64,000 bases of DNA from Laburnicola sp. R22_1 (GCA_014281115.1 JACONQ010000004.1:1054001-1118000); one strand, 5' to 3'; shown: positions 1-12,668, counted from the first letter of the stretch. Numbers and translations are program-made. The notes: generated from the sequence alone by a model not told the origin.

Positions 1-575
1 CTCTTTAGCTACACGACGATATATTCGGCTTGCTGCCACAGCGCTAGACTATATCGCAATAGAGGTCTCTATAAAGGATTATAAGATTACTTCCTTGCGC
101 GAGCATATTAAGTAAGCAAATCCGCCAAAACACCGCAAAGTTGCAATTAATCCAAACAATCGCTTCGCGAGTCTTGCAGAGATTCTCTCTTAGACTAATT
201 AGGAGCCCTCCCAACGTGTTCGCAAGGCGAGAAGCCCAATGTAGGAGATAGAGGAGAGTTGCTCTAAGAAGGAAGCGGAGCAGGCATTGGTTTAACGTTT
301 GGCACGGGATTAACAACCAACACAACAGTATCTTGCTCGTAATTTAAGTGTAGACAAAGAAAGCGATTAAAGCTCTTTAAATGCAGTTTATTTTGTGTTT
401 TTAGAGATTTATTTAACAAAGTTGTGAACACATTCGTAACTAGGGTGGTGATGGCGGCGGGGCTTTGCAGGGTGTTGGAAACATGGGGCTGTCGGAAACT
501 AGGACCCTTGGCTTAACGTTAATCGCAGAACGCTTAATTAAAGACGCAATAGAACAACTGCACGACGTAATAACC
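1..575 (+). mobile_element. AT-rich transposon relic, probably transposase C-terminus
   Basis: No intact gene. A forward reading of roughly 40-190 gives a phrase like the C-terminal tail of fungal pogo-type transposases (KHRKVAINPNNRFASLAEI), interrupted by stop codons. The rest is stop-rich and TA-rich. It may be the end of one element lying against the next transposase relic. No terminal repeats were recognised, so the limits are unknown. Confidence 0.35.
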
Positions 576-579
576 CACC

Positions 580-2080
580 TAAATTAAAGAATTTTACTCT
601 CCTTAAGGAGCAGGCGCTTATTAATTATATAATTAAGCTAGACATGCGTGAATTCCCTCCTACAAAGCTTATAATACGCACAATGGCCAATTTACTATGT
701 TTATAGAGGAGAAAGCCACCTATTAGCATTAACTAGATAGATAGGTTTATTAAGCGCAGATGTGAAGTTAAAACGCGTTAGTTTTAGTTATACGACAACT
801 AGAGGGCATAATAAAAAGATCCTAAGGTTATAAACGCGTAGTTTAAGCTTATAGAGGACATTAAAGTTAAGTACGGCATTACAGATAAGGACACCTACAA
901 CTTTAATAAAATAGGCTTCCTAATAGGGGTTATAGGGTCTTAGCTTGTGGTTACAGTATTAGAGAGGCGTGCGAAACCTAAATTAATACAGCCAGGCGAC
1001 CGCTAGTGAATTATAGTGATCCAGAGTATCTGTGCTGCTAGATGGGCAATCCCTCCCTTTATTATCTACGCTAGTAAGCGTTACATCTCCACCTAGTACA
1101 AAGACGCGTTAATTCCTAGCAATTAGGTAATCGCTGTTAGCGAGAATAGCTAAACAAACAATAAGCTTAGTATCGCGTGGTTAAAATACTTTAACGCGCA
1201 TATAAAGGGACGCGCTAAAGAAACCTATTAGCTGCTAGTTATTAACAGCTATAAGAGCCATAACTTAATTAAGTTCTAGAATTACTATAAGAAACATAAG
1301 ATTATTACTCTCTATATGTCGCCACATTTGTCACACCTACTGCAGCTATTAGATGTGGGCTATTTCTCCCCGCTAAAGAAGGCATATAGTGCTAAGATCT
1401 TAGGCTTAGCGCGTTAGCTAATAACCTACATTATAAAGATCGAGTTCCTCCTAGCCTTTAAAACCGCGTTTTTGAAGGTTTTCTCTATAGAGATAATTAA
1501 GGGTGGTTTTCGCGATGCTGGGCTAGTCCCATTAAATCTAGAGGAGGTGTTGCAGCACCTTAACATCTGTATTCGTACACCTAGTCTGCCCATTAAAGAG
1601 CCTACTACCTGGGAGTCTAAAACACTAAGTAACCTACGCGAATTTAAGGCGCAATTAACACTAGTTCGCAAGAGAATTAGAGATTACTTTAATTCATTAC
1701 TAACTTTAACTATACAGGTGCTTAAGAAGCTTAAAAAAGGCGCTCTAAGTGCAATGCATAGTTAGGTACTAGTGTTAGATAAAATTGCAGACCTTCGCAA
1801 GATAATTAAGGAGACTACAAGGCGAAAATCGCGTAAAAGAAGGTATATCCAGCATTAGGGATCACTTATAGTAGTAGAGAAATCTTAGCTAGCCACTCCT
1901 AAGAACGCTAGTAGACAGAAGAAGGGTAAATAGTTGTTAGGTACTAGTCGCGCTGTAATAGGGCCATTAACTCAACAGCGTTATGGTATCTACAGGCAAC
2001 CTAAACACAATACGCAAATCTACCAGGGAGTTAAAGAGGAAGAATCTAAATTAGATGCATTAACTTAGTATATATTTTTA
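580..2080 (+). pseudogene. Degenerate pogo/Fot1-like transposase
   Basis: Forward-strand pieces, joined only by ignoring stops, follow the order of a Tc1/mariner-pogo (Fot1-type) transposase. An HTH/CENP-B-like start (LKEQALINYIIKLDMREFPP) lies near 600-660. A DDE-domain part near 1250-1390 includes SPHLSHLLQLLDVG followed by SPLKKAY. A C-terminal piece at 1472-1765 carries the usual AFRDAGL.PLN phrase. Stops are mainly TAG and TAA where CAG, CAA or TGG would be expected, as RIP produces. The element is dead; its ends and target duplication were not found. Confidence 0.6.
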
Positions 2081-2376
2081 AGTAGTGTTACGACGCAGTC
2101 TAATAATAAATAAAATGGTTTGGTGAGGTCTTAGCAAAGGTGGCGCGCTTACTAGTGTGGGTTACTCGCTAGTAAACCACGTTATAGCAAACTATAATTG
2201 CGCTACTACTAAGTTATAAACGTAATAACTAAACTATAGTTAAGCATTTTATTACCTACACTACTCCTGTAGTTGCGACTCTATAGTCTACTACAGCTCT
2301 TTAATAGTCTACTAGTTAAGAGATAATATATAACTTAGTTATGCTAAATAGTAGACTATCTATTAACTACTATTAA

Positions 2377-2594
2377 TGTTAGATTAAAGGGTTTATTAAT
2401 GAATAAAGTCCATATCTTAATAATGCGTAATGTTAGTTGTTGTTGTTCTTTAGGGTGTCCTCCCTCTAGAGGTCTGCTTGTGCGCTGTTTTGGTTCTTGG
2501 CTAATCCTCCATACTATCCCTATTTGGGTAGGGGCTGTTTCATCTCTCTCCTGCCACTCACAATAGTTATTCAGATCACCTATCCAATTTAACA
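2377..2594 (-). repeat. 3' LTR of copia element 1
   Basis: This 218-bp LTR begins TGTTAGATT and ends AATTTAACA. It differs from the partner LTR at 7670-7887 at ten positions, all transitions. Confidence 0.95.
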
Positions 2595-5500
2595 CACCCC
2601 CTTAGCTCAGCGACCTCGCCTTAAGCTGTTCCCTATTTATTCTTAGGTAATCCAGGATGTCCCAGCATCTACTATTCTCCCTAAGGCTTTAATCTTTCGT
2701 GTTATTGCATCTATTTCTCCTTGCTCTATAATCATACGGTCCTTCACGTTTGCCAGTCCTACTTAACTTAGGAACTAGGGCCAGGTCCTAACAGGAAGGG
2801 TCTTAGTGAATCTATTAGCGATTATATCGCTCAAGGGGGCATATATCACTCTAATTAACTTCTTTTTTGCCTCCTATTGTAGCCAGTGATTGTAGATATC
2901 TACATGTCGGAGCTTAGTTATTAGCTAAGAGATCTCCTCGTTAATTAGCCGAATTGTCTGCTTGTTGTCGCACTAAATAGTAATTACTAGGTCTTCCAGT
3001 GTTACTTAAAGTTCGTTAAGCAGCATCTGCGTAAACATAGCTTCCTTAGCTACTTAGGATAGTGCTAGGAGCTCTGCCTTAGTTATCGAAGTAGTAACCA
3101 TGTCCTGCTTATTAGCTCGCCAGGCGATAAGACCGCTAAATAGTTTAATTGCGTACCCTTAGAAACTCTTCCTATCTATTATGTTGTCTGCAAACAATGC
3201 GTCGCTAGCTACAATAAGACTATTATCTCCTCTAAACTCTAGGGCGTATATTCGTGTAAAGTGTAGGTATAAAAGGACGCGGTTAGTCACTTATTAATGT
3301 GTTAGGCTTGGATTAGTAAGGAAGCGGGCAAGTCATAAGACAGCGAATATAACGTTAGGGCGTGTATTCACCGCTACAAAGAGTAGGGAGCCAATTTTGC
3401 GTTAGTATAGGTTGATCTCTCCATATATTGCAAGGTCTATGCGGCTAGTAAGCTCTATTTAAGCCATTAGGGTATTGTGGCGAAGGTCATAATCAGTTAC
3501 AAGTTAGACAATTTTGTCGATATACGCGGCTTGCGATAGCCATATCTTCTACTAGGTTTAGTCTCTTATCACCTCTATTCCAAGGAACTATCTTAAATCC
3601 CCTCCTCCTGTTAGGCTGTATTTCTTCTAGAGATCCTTCACAACCTGGTCTGCTAGTGTACGGTTTCGTGGGTGATACGCAAGAATAATATCATCAACGT
3701 AAAAGAAGATAAACACCCCTTTTCGTACCATGCAACATGGTTCGTGTGGAACTACAGAGAAACCAAGCTCTGTGAGGTAGGCGGTGAAGTCCCTTTGCCA
3801 TAGTAAGGGTGAGATCCGCAGGCCATACAGCGCCTTTTAAAGCTAAAGTATCGTGCCTAGACATGCATACCCGCGTAGTATTCACATGTAGATAACACGA
3901 TTAATTAATGCATGTACAAAAGCGTTAGTCACGTTATACTGCTTTAGCTCTAGGTTAAACTAAGCAGCAATAGCTATTAGCATCCTAAACGATCTTCCTG
4001 CGAGTGTGGCAGCATAGGTCTCTTAGGTGGTAACATTATTCTGTTAATTGCCTTAAACAACTAGCCTTACCTTACACTTCTAAAAGTAGTAGTGCTAATC
4101 GAGCTTGTAGGTGTATACCCACATTAAATCTAGTATCTGGATCCCTTCTTGTCTTGCCTAAATAGTAGGCACCTTAGTTCATAACTTTGTTTGTTTGTAG
4201 CTATTAAGGTGTTTTTCCTTAGCTTTCTTAAAGAGTATGTAGAGTAGGTGTGTAGGCTTGAGCCTATTTAGAGGAGGTGCTGGTAACAGTTTGCTATAAT
4301 AAGGCTGATAGCCTTTTATTATCATATGTTCAATGCTTGCGTTATCTAGTTTCTTCCCCTCTACTTTACAAATATAACCTGCTTTAGTACTAGCTATAAA
4401 GGCTGCGGCCTATAGTGTAGTGGCTTTCGCTTTACTGGGTAAGGAACTAAGTAGAGATTAGAGTCTGTTCAGATCGTGAGAGAGGGGCAACTAGGGATTA
4501 ACCAGCTTTCCTTCCTCTTCACGTAGGAGGGCTCTCTTAACAGGCTGTATTCCTCTAGGGCGAGGCAGGGCTGGATCTAGCTCCTAATTATCTCTAGCGC
4601 TGGGCAGCGAGTTAGGGCACTGCTCGTATCCATCTAAGCTTATTAGTTGCGCCAATAAGGCTGCTGGTGGTAGTGTACTTGGCGGCGTCGGGTAGGGTAT
4701 GACCTTCCTCCCGCGCTCGTCGTACTGGGGTGTCCCCACTTGCTTAGAAGGAGAGTCGTCCGTCGCTTCATCCTTATAGAACCTGCTTGTAGCATCGTTC
4801 TGTTGTAATAGTAAAGGCAGTAGCTCTATCGTCCTAATCTAAGTTGTAATTTCTTTAAGGGTACTATGTATAAGATTGTCTATAATGTGTTTTATATCTC
4901 TATTAAAGATGCTATCTTTGTTAAACACTATGTCGTGGGTGCTAATAACCTTACCTATTAATGGTATCCATATCCTAAAGATGTTTAAGGAAACGTAACC
5001 CACTAAGTATCTAATCTATGCCTTTAGGTTAAGTCTTTATAGACGTCCTTTGCCACGCTTTGTATTATCCGTTATGGCAAAGGCCTTGCAACTATATACT
5101 CATAGATGGGATTGGTTTGGTTTGCGTGGGGACGTAACTATCCTATTTTAAAAGGCGACAGTAGTAAAGAACGCTTCATAGGGCGTCTTCTAGCGATTCA
5201 AATACTTAGGTGTTCGATTGTATAGGTATATGGCGGTTCAAGTCACTTCAGGCCATACTTCCTATAGTAGATTCGCGTTAAGGCGCATTACACGAGCTTT
5301 CTCCTTTACCACACCCCCTAAGCGTTCAGCTCCGCCGTTTTGGGCTTAGGTATCAGGTGCTAAGGGCTCGACTACTATACCTTGCTCGTCCCTCCACCTC
5401 TAGGCTTCGGCTAAGCGAAACGTCTCATTATTAGTCTTAATGACTTTAACCATAATCCTAAATTGGTTCTTTATAAATGTGATAAATGTTTAGAGGGTTT

Positions 5501-7669
5501 TAATAATTGATCTGGCAGGTTAGTTGTCTTTAAAATAGAAATCCTATAGCATACTAGTAACTCTACACATGATTAGCATTTGGCTCTTCTCCTTTATGTT
5601 ACTCCCTTCTTCGTAATCATAAAAGTCTAGGGCTATTCGCTCTCCTGAACCTTCTAGGATTGTTCAGGAGGTTCTTCTTATCTGTCGCTTAGACTTTGAT
5701 CTTCCACATGCGTCGCACTTAACAGTAGGAATGCCAACAATCTTCACCCCCTCAGAGTGATGCACGAGGTGCTTAAGTGCCTAAGGTCCTAGGTGTCCCA
5801 GTCGTTTGTGCCACATCTCACCGCTCGCTCGTTGTCGCGGCTTGATTGTGCGTGCTTTGGTTGTTGCAAAGGTTAATTTTAGCTTAGAGACATTGTTGTA
5901 CTTAACAACCCATTGTCCGTATCGTTCTTTAAGGAGCGCAACAGCACTATCGTCGTACCGGCGTAGTACGGTAGGGTTTGACTTGGTATCCCACCATAGG
6001 CCTTGTTGTCGGAGTACTCTAAATAAGACAAGGTTACAGTGTAGGTCTGGGCAGAAGGCCACATCTCTGAGGTAAAGGCGGCGTGTTAAGCCTGCAGTCT
6101 TTACTCTCACATATAGTAAGCTATATGCTATAATCTATACGCGTAAGTTCCCTGCCTATAAGAAATCTCCTAGTGTGGGTGGCCAAGTGTTTGTGAATTG
6201 TCTAATATCATTTGCTACATAGCACGTTGTCCCTAAGTTAAGGATAAAGAATTATTTAAGTAGGTACCTTAACTGTTTTATTATAAAAGAGGCGGCGGCT
6301 ATCGCAATATTAACCTCTCCAATTTGCCTTCTATATAGTCACTCTTCTATAAAAGCTTCTATTATTGGAGTCGCTAAGTGCGACTTCTTAAGAGCTGGGG
6401 TCTTCGATTATGGCCTTTTCGCTAAGCGTATTTCCTCCTAAAGTTTAGTATTGTTGCTAATCCTTTCTTAAGCTATTCTCTTAACGCCGTCTCAAGCTCT
6501 CTAATTTAGAGGCGCTGTCTCTGGCATTGCATACTAACACTTATTAAAATTATATAGTCTATTACAAGCCTTACACTTCTGCATTGTATAGTTAATTGTA
6601 TCACTATCGCAATAACTACGCTTTTAACGTTAGTTGCGACCTCTTCTGCGGGTTAGTTTAGTATTAGCATTATTATCAGCTTCTTCTCCAGCAAGGGTTA
6701 GTCCTCCAGCTGCGAAGGCTGCTCTAGACGATTTGCTCTTAGCTAGGTATAGTAGGTTAGCTTGTTTTCTAAATTGTAGGAACATGTCAGTGGCCGTTAC
6801 CGTAGGATCTGGGAGGCCGTTTTCCATAAATAAGATTGTCCATCCTTAGAAATTCTTTACTATAGCTTTCACAAAGTTGTTCTTAATAAATTAATTGTTT
6901 AGGCAGTTAGGTACACTAGTCGCTTTGGCTTCTGTAACCACGTGGTCCACTTTAGTAAGCCAGGTGTCCTAATAGGCTGTTGTCCTTATTAGTTTAAGGG
7001 CTGCTTAGTATTATTCCCTTGCTTTGTTAAGCTTGTCCTCTAATCTCACGCCTACAATAGCGGCGAGTTTGATTATCCAGCTTCAATATAGTTAGGACGG
7101 CTTGCAGCAGTTAGTGAATAGGTGTGAGGATACTATTGTCCGAATGAAGTTAGTAACCTAAGAGAAGTGGGTTTATTCTTATTAATATTTCTAATTAAGG
7201 ACCTTATATTCTTCAAAAATGGACTTAAAGTCGTCTACGTCTTCTTTGTATAAGGTCTTGCCGGCGTTTAAGAGGTTGGACAGTTGAGCCAGTGCAAATA
7301 GGGGTATCACTGCGTGCTGCCCGTGATTCGCTTGGTATTAGGTTTAATGTTAGTTTATCGCCGCTGTAGCTGCTTAATAGCTAACTATCAAGGGCCTAAT
7401 TAGGGCGATAGGTTCAGCGAGTGGCTAGGCCATCTGTTTGGGGTCGATCTTCGACTAGACGTTCAACGACACACACTTCGACTCTAGTTGTGCGATCCAC
7501 TTGATCCACTAGGTATAGTCCATAAGGATTACTGTGGGGTCGCGATTTGGGGTAGTTGACATCTTGATGGATTTTGATCGTTCTGTGCGACGTCGCGTCG
7601 TTTCGGCTTGAGTTGTATCGGCGTTCTAGTTGTTCTAGTGTTTAAGGTAGAGGCAGTAAGACTCTTAAT

Positions 7670-7887
7670 TGTCAGATTAAAGGGTTTATTAATAAATAAA
7701 GTCCATATTTTAATAATGCGTAATGTTGGTTGTTGTTGTTCTTCAGGGTGTCCTCCCTCTAGAGGTCTGCTTGTGCGCTGTTTTGGTTCTTGGCTAATCC
7801 TCCATACTATCCCTATTTGGGTAGGGGCTGTTTCATCTCTCTCCTGCCACTCACGATAGTTGTTCGGATCACCTATCCAATCTGACA
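7670..7887 (-). repeat. 5' LTR of copia element 1
   Basis: This 218-bp LTR has perfect terminal inverted repeats TGTCAGATT and AATCTGACA. It is followed by the ATTAA target duplication. Confidence 0.95.
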
Positions 7888-8161
7888 ATTAATAATACTG
7901 CTATAAAGAAAGTTAACAATAAAATTATTATTATTTTATATATATTTTGTTACTACCACTATGTGCTAGATACTAGGTTTTAGTGCCTCCTATTTTACTC
8001 CTCTCTGTATAGTGCGGACTCGACCTTGGTTAGAATCTCCACACGACGAAGATGTTCAATAACTGTGGCTATACATAGCAGTCTAGCGATGCATTTCTCT
8101 TCACTTTCCGGTATCTCGTGGATCGTTTCGGTGTTTCGAGACTTTGGACGCCGTGCGCAGT

Positions 8162-8909
8162 TCAGGATACCCAGTTGTCGCAACATTCACACTCCCCAAA
8201 CACTCCATCTGCGCCTTCCAAAGCCCAGTCAATCTCTTCAGGTCCAACATCAATCGCGTGTCCTGAAAGCCCTAGCATCTCGACCCACTTGCCATACGCA
8301 GCTTCCCCAAAGGCTCTAGCAATCTCGCCAGGCTTAACACTTCTCTCCTTAAGCACAGGTGGTACGCGAGAAGACGTAGCCGTGCTTACTGCGTCCGGGT
8401 CGACCCCCTTTTCGAGTAGGTACGGGATTGCGTCGAAATTGCCATATCCGACTGCTACATGCAAAAGATTCCAGCCGCGAAGATCTTGCTCTTCATGAAG
8501 GGTAACGTCATTGCTCGCATCCCACAGAGCTCGAAGCGTATCGATGTTTCTGTAGGCTACCGCGCAGAATAAGGGGATCCAGTTCAACCTGAGTGTTCGT
8601 AGATGTTGTATGGCGTTCATGCGCACAAGGACTTGGACGTTAGCTGCGGTGCCCCATGCGGCAGCGCAGTACGGTCCAGCCGTTCTTGTCTTGCGTATTG
8701 AACTGGGAGAAAGAATGGCTGGCGAGGAGCTCGATAAACTCGGTCTGTTGCTTTCCGAACCCAATAAAATATCGTCCCAAAGGATGTAGTGGTTGTGATG
8801 ACAAGCACCCAAGGATGGTGGCTAATGCGGAAGTCCGCCGCCGAGCTGGCCCTGCTTCACTGGAGACCGGAGGTTGTCTGGTGAGACTGCATAGGCTCGC
8901 TATAAACAC
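8162..8909 (-). pseudogene. Ankyrin-repeat protein, frame-broken
   Basis: Ankyrin-like repeats are readable on the minus strand but need two frames. The upstream frame (8909-8640) gives LLASHSFSQFNTQDKNGWTV and then stops. The downstream frame (to 8162) gives CAAAWGTAANVQVLVRMNAI and a good repeat, LRGWNLLHVAVGYGNFDAIP. The repeat phrase G-W-T-V-L-H-C-A-A is split at the switch near 8655-8670, which suggests a small deletion rather than an intron, since no GT..AG pair fits. Another frame takes over below 8186, so the 3' end may also be damaged. Partner and role are unknown. It lies about 0.3 kb from the copia element. Confidence 0.6.
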
Positions 8910-8989
8910 CAGAGCAGATGCTGACTGCCTAGATGTTTACCGAAAGCCCATTACAATTGTCAGGTGCAAGCGATCATAGGTCCCAGGTG

Positions 8990-9659
8990 GGTAATTTAAG
9001 TAGCGGATGACACATAGGCAGGTATTTGAAGACGGTTGGAAGGTGCGCAGTCGCTACATAGGAGGAAGCGAAATCTACTGTTTCCACGTTGTTTATAGTG
9101 ATCAATGGTGATTTTTTTGTGTCGAGAGATAATATACACATATCATCTTCTGTTTCATTCGCTTCGTAGCTAGGTAGTCAAATAAGATGGGTGTTAAAAC
9201 GAGGCCGACGCTACCGTGAATGTAACGGAGATAGGGCATCTCGCAGTTATCTCGTAACGTTACTTACAATGCAGTGGCACCTCTACCAGCCACAAAGTGT
9301 ACGTAGGAAGGAGCGACGAAAGTAGTGCGGGGAAAGTCGGGAGATACAGGATAAACCGCTCCGAATCCTTTCATTCAGAGCAGTCGCTTCCGACTTCACA
9401 AGCACCCGACGCCTCACTATCACACCACCACCTTCCCCGCATCGTCATCCAAGACAGGCACCACTCTAAGCAAGGAACAGTAACGCCAGCGTGACCTGAG
9501 AAGTGGCGCACTACCGTGCGCCGCAGGGCACAATGAGATCACATAAAGCCACTGACCCCTCACTTACTTCAGCTCTCCACCAGCTTCATACCCACCAATT
9601 GTCCTGACCAAGCCTTTCACTCTTCCGTTCGAGTTCCTTTGCAACTAAAAGCCGTCACG
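8990..9659. other. Intergenic, no gene seen
   Basis: Moderate GC, with short unconvincing ORFs only. The last ~100 bases are pyrimidine-rich and probably serve as promoter and leader for the gene at 9660. Confidence 0.5.
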
Positions 9660-10322
9660 ATGAGCTTCACACGGCGCCGATCGTCCGCAGAGGCTCCCCT
9701 CTCGCCGTCGATCATTCCCGATCTCGCGCTTCTCCCCAAACCGCTCAACGATACCGCCCTCCCCGTCGGCCAATTGGTCTCAAAGACCTCCAAGTACAAC
9801 GCCTCGACCCTCGAGGACCGTGACTTCGACGACGTCGGCACACGCTGGTACAAAGACGTCATCGTGTTCGACAGCAAGACGGGCCGCTTCCTCGAATCGT
9901 TCGGCGGCGCCCACCTGGTGCAGAAGCAGCTTGAGGCTGGCACGGAGGCAGCGACCATTGAGGCAGAGTCGCAGCGCGTTAGGCTGTTGAAGGATGCGGA
10001 CGCGGCGCTGAAGAAGGTGGTACAAACTGTGGATGCGAAGAAGTGGTTGGAGGAGAACAAGGAAGCGGGATTCGTAGTAGCGACGAGAGAGGTCACGAAT
10101 GCGAGCTACAAGCGGGCGCAGCTGGTCGATGTGGGAAGTGGCAATTACGAGGTGCGAAGAGAAGTTGGCCACGAAGGAGAGGGCGGCAAGAGACGGGATA
10201 GCGGACTGGACGTGCGTACCAGTTCCAAGTCAGATGTTGTGGGTGTGGTAGTCCGCGAGGTCATCGTCAAGGACGGCGAATACACGCTCGGTGAGGAGTT
10301 GGAGGCTGTCTTCTGGGAGTAA
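9660..10322 (+). CDS. Uncharacterised protein, family shared with 32896-33801
   Basis: Single-exon gene for 220 residues. The ATG at 9660 sits in a good context (CACGATGAG); the frame extends a few codons upstream without another ATG. There is no signal peptide or membrane segment. Landmarks are LLPKPL with VGQL six residues later (residues 24-39), WYKDV, the phrase D-S-K-T-G-R-F, a basic/acidic helix-like stretch (about 95-125), FVVATREVTNASYKRAQLVD, and a late VVGVVVREVIV strand. The same landmarks in the same order occur in the protein at 32896-33801, so the two are related. I do not recognise the family. About 350 bp downstream lies the CoA-ligase pseudogene; nothing suggests a shared transcript. 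Coding-like codon use makes it a likely real gene. Confidence 0.8.
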   Translation: MSFTRRRSSAEAPLSPSIIPDLALLPKPLNDTALPVGQLVSKTSKYNASTLEDRDFDDVGTRWYKDVIVFDSKTGRFLESFGGAHLVQKQLEAGTEAATIEAESQRVRLLKDADAALKKVVQTVDAKKWLEENKEAGFVVATREVTNASYKRAQLVDVGSGNYEVRREVGHEGEGGKRRDSGLDVRTSSKSDVVGVVVREVIVKDGEYTLGEELEAVFWE

Positions 10323-10676
10323 GGCTGAGGGGTAGGCGTTCATGCTGGCGCTTCGTGGAAAATGCTTCTGGGTATATCATGGGTAGTCTACAGCATATTA
10401 TCTCCATTCCACCGTTCATTGGATTCTTTCGAGGGATTGTTCTCATGTTCGTTTGTATTATCGCCAAACTGCATCGACCAAAGATGGAGCATAGCTTGCG
10501 CAATTGCCTCCCCATGGGCATTGGGGAAAGAACGCGTGGTCTGTGCTGAGGCCAGCACCACGGCCTCGGCAGAGCAACGTCCACGATGACGCCAGCTTGA
10601 ACTACCGCCCTGGCCAAACTCGCTATGGCATCCATCCTCCAAGCTGCTGCACGTATTGCTTGTCTGAATATCCGCG

Positions 10677-12551
10677 ATGCCTTCACAATCTCCATTCCAG
10701 ATTGATATCCCGGAGACTGACATCCTCACGTATCTCTTCCATCCGTCGAGACCTGCATCCGACAAACCGATATGGATCGATGCAGATGATACCCAGAATT
10801 GCTTGTCGCCACGCCAGCTCTTGCAGTGAGTTAAACAGCTAGACTATAGATTGCAGAGCTTGGGATTGAAAAGGCAAGATGTGGTTATGATGTATTCTGC
10901 AAACCATGTATTTGTGCCTGTGGCGTATCTGGGCATTTCTGGTTGTGGGTGCATTTATAATGGATGCAACCCTGCATATGGGGTGGAAGGTGTGTCATGT
11001 TCTCCACCACCGGAAACATAACTGATCCTCTCCCAGAGGTGGTATATCAAATTAAGAATACTGAATGCAAGGTCATACTCGTGGAACCGCCTCTTCTTCA
11101 AACCCTCCTCTAAGTAGCTAAGAAAATTGGCTTCCCTAATGATCGAATCTTTCTATTCTCCGATAAAGAGACGGGAGATGTGAAAGGCATCAAAGACTGG
11201 CGGAGTTTCCTCCCGTCCACCTCGCAAGCTGAATCTTGGAATTGGGAGCCAATGAATGCAACGCAGTCTCGTGAAACCGTTGCCGCCCTCAACTACTCTT
11301 CTGGCACAGTGAGTTCCACAATATCTGTCTGCCTATAAGACGTGCACTTACCGTCATCGACGTGGACGGGACTACCAAAAGGCGTAATGATAAGCCACCA
11401 AAACGTAATAGCAAACTGCGAGCAAAGCATCTTCATGCGCGATCTAGACCAGCCCTACTCACCTTCAAACCGTCCTGAAGAACGCTGGCTCGGCTTCCTC
11501 CCCCTCTACCACGCCTACGGACAACTCTGGTCCATTGTAGCCGCCGCCCGTACACTCTCACCCTGCTACTTCATGCGCTCCTTCAGCTATCCCAAGTTTC
11601 TCGGAAACATTCAAAATCACCGCATCACACATATCCAAACCGCGCCGCCTGTCCTCGTGATGCTAGCGAAAAGACCCGAGACGAAAGCGTACGACCTTTC
11701 AAGTTTGCAGAACATATTGTGTGGCGCGGCGCCACGGTCTAAAGAGCTCCAAAATGAAGTCAATACGAAGTGTGGGTTGAAGGTGGTGCAGACGTGGGGT
11801 ATGACGGAGGTTACGTGCTCATGTTTACACGTTCCGGGCGGGCGGGACGATAGGTCTGGAAGCGTGGGATATATCGACCCCAACGCTTCTATCAAGCTGA
11901 TAAATGATAACGGCAAGGAGGTTGGGCCCGGAGAACGTGGCGAAATCCACGTGAAGGGTCCAAACATATGTATGGGGTACTGGAGAAACGAGAAAGCGAC
12001 CAAAGAAACATTCGACGAAGAGGGCTTCTTAAAGACCGGAGATGTAGCTGTCAAAGATGAGAAGGACTGGTATTGGATTGTGGATCGCAAGAAAGAGCTT
12101 ATAAAAGTGAGAGGTTTTCAGGTTGCTCCTGCGGAGTTGGAAGCACTGCTTTTGGAGCACGAACATGTCGCCGATGCGGCTGTGTGCGCTCTACAGCTGT
12201 AAGTGGACTATTTACTGTCGCCATTGAAACGCACGCTAATCGAGATACAGTGAGCATGAAGAACTCCCGCGTGCGTACGTGGCGTTGAAGTCTGAACACA
12301 AGGACGCATCCTCGGAGTGGGATATAGAGAAGTGGGTAGCTGGGCGTGTCGCGAAACACAAACAGCTCACTGGAGGCGTCGTATTTATTGATGAAGTGCG
12401 AGTACATTCGACAAATAAAGCTTTAGGGAGATATGCTTATGTGCATCACCGACCCAAGTCACCAAGTGGAAAAATCCAAAGAAAGGTCCTAAAGGAGTGG
12501 GCGAAGCAGGATGCAGAGAAGTGTAACAACAGACGAACGGGAGCAAAATTA
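10677..12551 (+). pseudogene. 4-coumarate-CoA-ligase-like acyl-CoA synthetase, inactivated
   Basis: ANL-superfamily ligase (acid + ATP + CoA to acyl-CoA) readable from end to end: N-terminus MPSQSPFQIDIPETDILTYL, then YSANHVFVPVAYLG, the P-loop region SSGT/TGLPKGVMISH, QTWGMTE, GYWRNEKATKETF, DRKKELIKVRGFQVAPAELE, and SPSGKIQRKVLKEWAK. Introns fit at 10990-11036, 12199-12250 and 12402-12458. Lesions: TGA at 10827-10829 where homologues carry Trp; TAA at 11111-11113; the P-loop intron from 11310 has a GTGAGT donor but no AG at the expected acceptor (GTGG precedes ACGGGA); and no stop follows the C-terminal AKL, a peroxisomal PTS1-type end, at 12543-12551 (TAC instead). The 3' end faces the NmrA gene, 117 bp away. 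The homology is sure; loss of function is a strong inference. Confidence 0.87.
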
Positions 12552-12668
12552 TACTATCGGAAGCAAAATCGACGGAAGCTTCCTATATCATCCCGCCGCT
12601 CACACATACGTCCTAAATTACCTACTTCCTCACGTATACCCCACCTTCCACTGCTTTCCCTCACAGCG

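Larger units (their letters stand above)
2377..7887 (-). mobile_element. Ty1/copia LTR retrotransposon, complete but RIP-inactivated
   Basis: Two 218-bp LTRs enclose a minus-strand gag-pol and are flanked by a perfect ATTAA duplication (2372-2376 and 7888-7892). On the minus strand a gag start lies at 7562. Gag fragments run to about 6630, a gag-pre-integrase piece (HKRLGHLGP) lies at 5781-6110, and integrase follows. Reverse transcriptase keeps its YVDD motif at 3690-3701. RNase H lies at about 2880-3250, and a purine tract (complement of 2595-2604) abuts the 3' LTR. PR-IN-RT-RH is the copia order. Many TAG and TAA codons break the frame, so the copy is inactive. Confidence 0.93.

Noticed and set aside
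10822..10850. Intron removing the TGA at 10827
   Set aside because: A GTGAGT..TATAG pair exists but would be under 30 bp, too short for these introns, and the sequence across the TGA reads as family-like coding.
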